Positions 63,603 through 64,000 of a stretch of 64,000 nucleotides of DNA are shown piece after piece. Under the pieces are notes generated by a model, which did no database searches, had not been told where the DNA came from, and was given only the letters and a program-made list of their open reading frames with translations. The stretch is taken from the NCBI RefSeq assembly GCF_014168535.1, contig NZ_CP060007.1:558001-622000 (forward strand), read 5' to 3'. Numbering within the stretch: the stretch's first letter is position 1; every line of letters starts with the position of its first letter. Both the position numbers and the translations under genes were made by a program. This DNA comes from Lacibacter sediminis. GTDB taxonomy: Bacteria > Bacteroidota > Bacteroidia > Chitinophagales > Chitinophagaceae.

Positions 63603-64000
63603 TTAATTTCTCTTACGGTTGTTTTGTTTCTTTTTAGCGAACCAGTTACCGGTTTTGCGTCCGTTACCTTCCTGGCTGCCGTAACGTGTCATTGCACAAC
63701 GGAAACCGATCATTGAGCTTCCCTGATCTTCTTCAAGGAAACGGCGTGAACCGGGGCTGAGCCAATAAGCACGGTCGTTCCAGCTACCACCTTTGTACAC
63801 ACGGCTCTTATCGCTGATCAAAGTTGTTTTTCCGTAGCCATATGTAACATTGCTTAAAGAATCACCATCGAGGTAGTCAATCGCATAACCCTTTTGATAG
63901 TTACGACGGTTCTTTACTTCGTCATCAGTTTCATCACGGTATTTGATACGGCCAAGAGAATCTCTTTCAGCTTTACCAGTGCTTAAATCAACACGTTGAA
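63603..64000 (-). CDS. gldJ: Gliding motility lipoprotein GldJ, C-terminal part
   Basis: The C-terminal 131 residues of a gene that runs off the right edge; the frame stays open to position 63998, so the TTG at 63821 is internal. The visible part is the end of a formylglycine-generating-enzyme (SUMF1) fold: RVYKGGSWNDRAYWLSPGSRRFLEE and MIGFRCAMTRYG, followed by a basic tail (KKKQNNRKRN). This matches GldJ, an outer membrane lipoprotein required for gliding and T9SS function in Flavobacterium. GldK has the same fold and is the main alternative; the murF neighbour favours GldJ. Confidence 0.85.
   Translation of the reverse strand, partial: QRVDLSTGKAERDSLGRIKYRDETDDEVKNRRNYQKGYAIDYLDGDSLSNVTYGYGKTTLISDKSRVYKGGSWNDRAYWLSPGSRRFLEEDQGSSMIGFRCAMTRYGSQEGNGRKTGNWFAKKKQNNRKRN

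Overview
The window reads as chromosome of a member of the Bacteroidota, most likely Chitinophagaceae-like (the family level is inference). The support is the -7 promoter element TAnnTTTG in front of many genes, gliding and type IX secretion (T9SS) genes (gldF, gldG, gldJ), several very large secreted proteins ending in T9SS sorting domains, a TonB-dependent receptor, a MurF-alanine racemase fusion, and an F-type ATP synthase operon with a long, signal-peptide-bearing subunit a. No phage, plasmid, IS element or CRISPR array was recognised.

Layout. 1-3 kb: end of a TonB-dependent receptor and a partner lipoprotein. 3.4-5.2 kb: a PhoR/PhoB-type two-component system on the minus strand. 5.4-10.8 kb: a large secreted protein of unknown function, a DUF5690 membrane protein and an ABC exporter. 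10.9-15.1 kb: atpB-E-F-H-A, ending at a strong terminator without atpG. 15.2-19.4 kb: a vanadium-haloperoxidase-like PAP2 lipoprotein, a LytS/LytTR pair and a GNAT. 19.6-22.4 kb: acpP, fabF, rnc and a small protein. 22.4-23.0 kb: an unusual island with one intact tRNA-Ser(GGA), a GIY-YIG nuclease gene starting 14 nt behind it, and two broken tRNA-Ser copies in which the anticodon arm is replaced by the same palindrome. 23.0-34.7 kb: housekeeping and metabolic genes (tatD, a polysaccharide deacetylase, an ARPP-1-like protein, gltX, an aldo/keto reductase, a GT39-type glycosyltransferase, a methylmalonyl-CoA mutase B12 subunit, an enoyl-CoA hydratase, fumC).

34.8-50.1 kb is a block of giant T9SS cargo proteins: a 1457-aa protein with a sugar-dehydrogenase-like propeller, and three tandem paralogues (779, 1190 and 1347 aa) that share a core module and a repeated ~130-aa module. 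Three of these four genes share an upstream element, CTATAGGT, exactly 21 nt, then TTTTGTAA or a close variant. This looks like a dedicated, possibly alternative-sigma, promoter. 50.2-57.0 kb is a minus-strand series gldF-gldG-terC-murF/alr-lspA. 57.2-62.0 kb has two more T9SS cargo genes flanking iscA-type and methylmalonyl-CoA epimerase genes. The window ends with a second, stand-alone murF behind the 3' end of gldJ.

The most unusual features are the tRNA-Ser/GIY-YIG/pseudo-tRNA island and the shared promoter architecture of the T9SS cargo genes. Several genes (gltX, murF, tatD, gldF and the gene at 5369) have their start codon only 4-7 nt past the -7 element, which suggests leaderless or nearly leaderless mRNAs.
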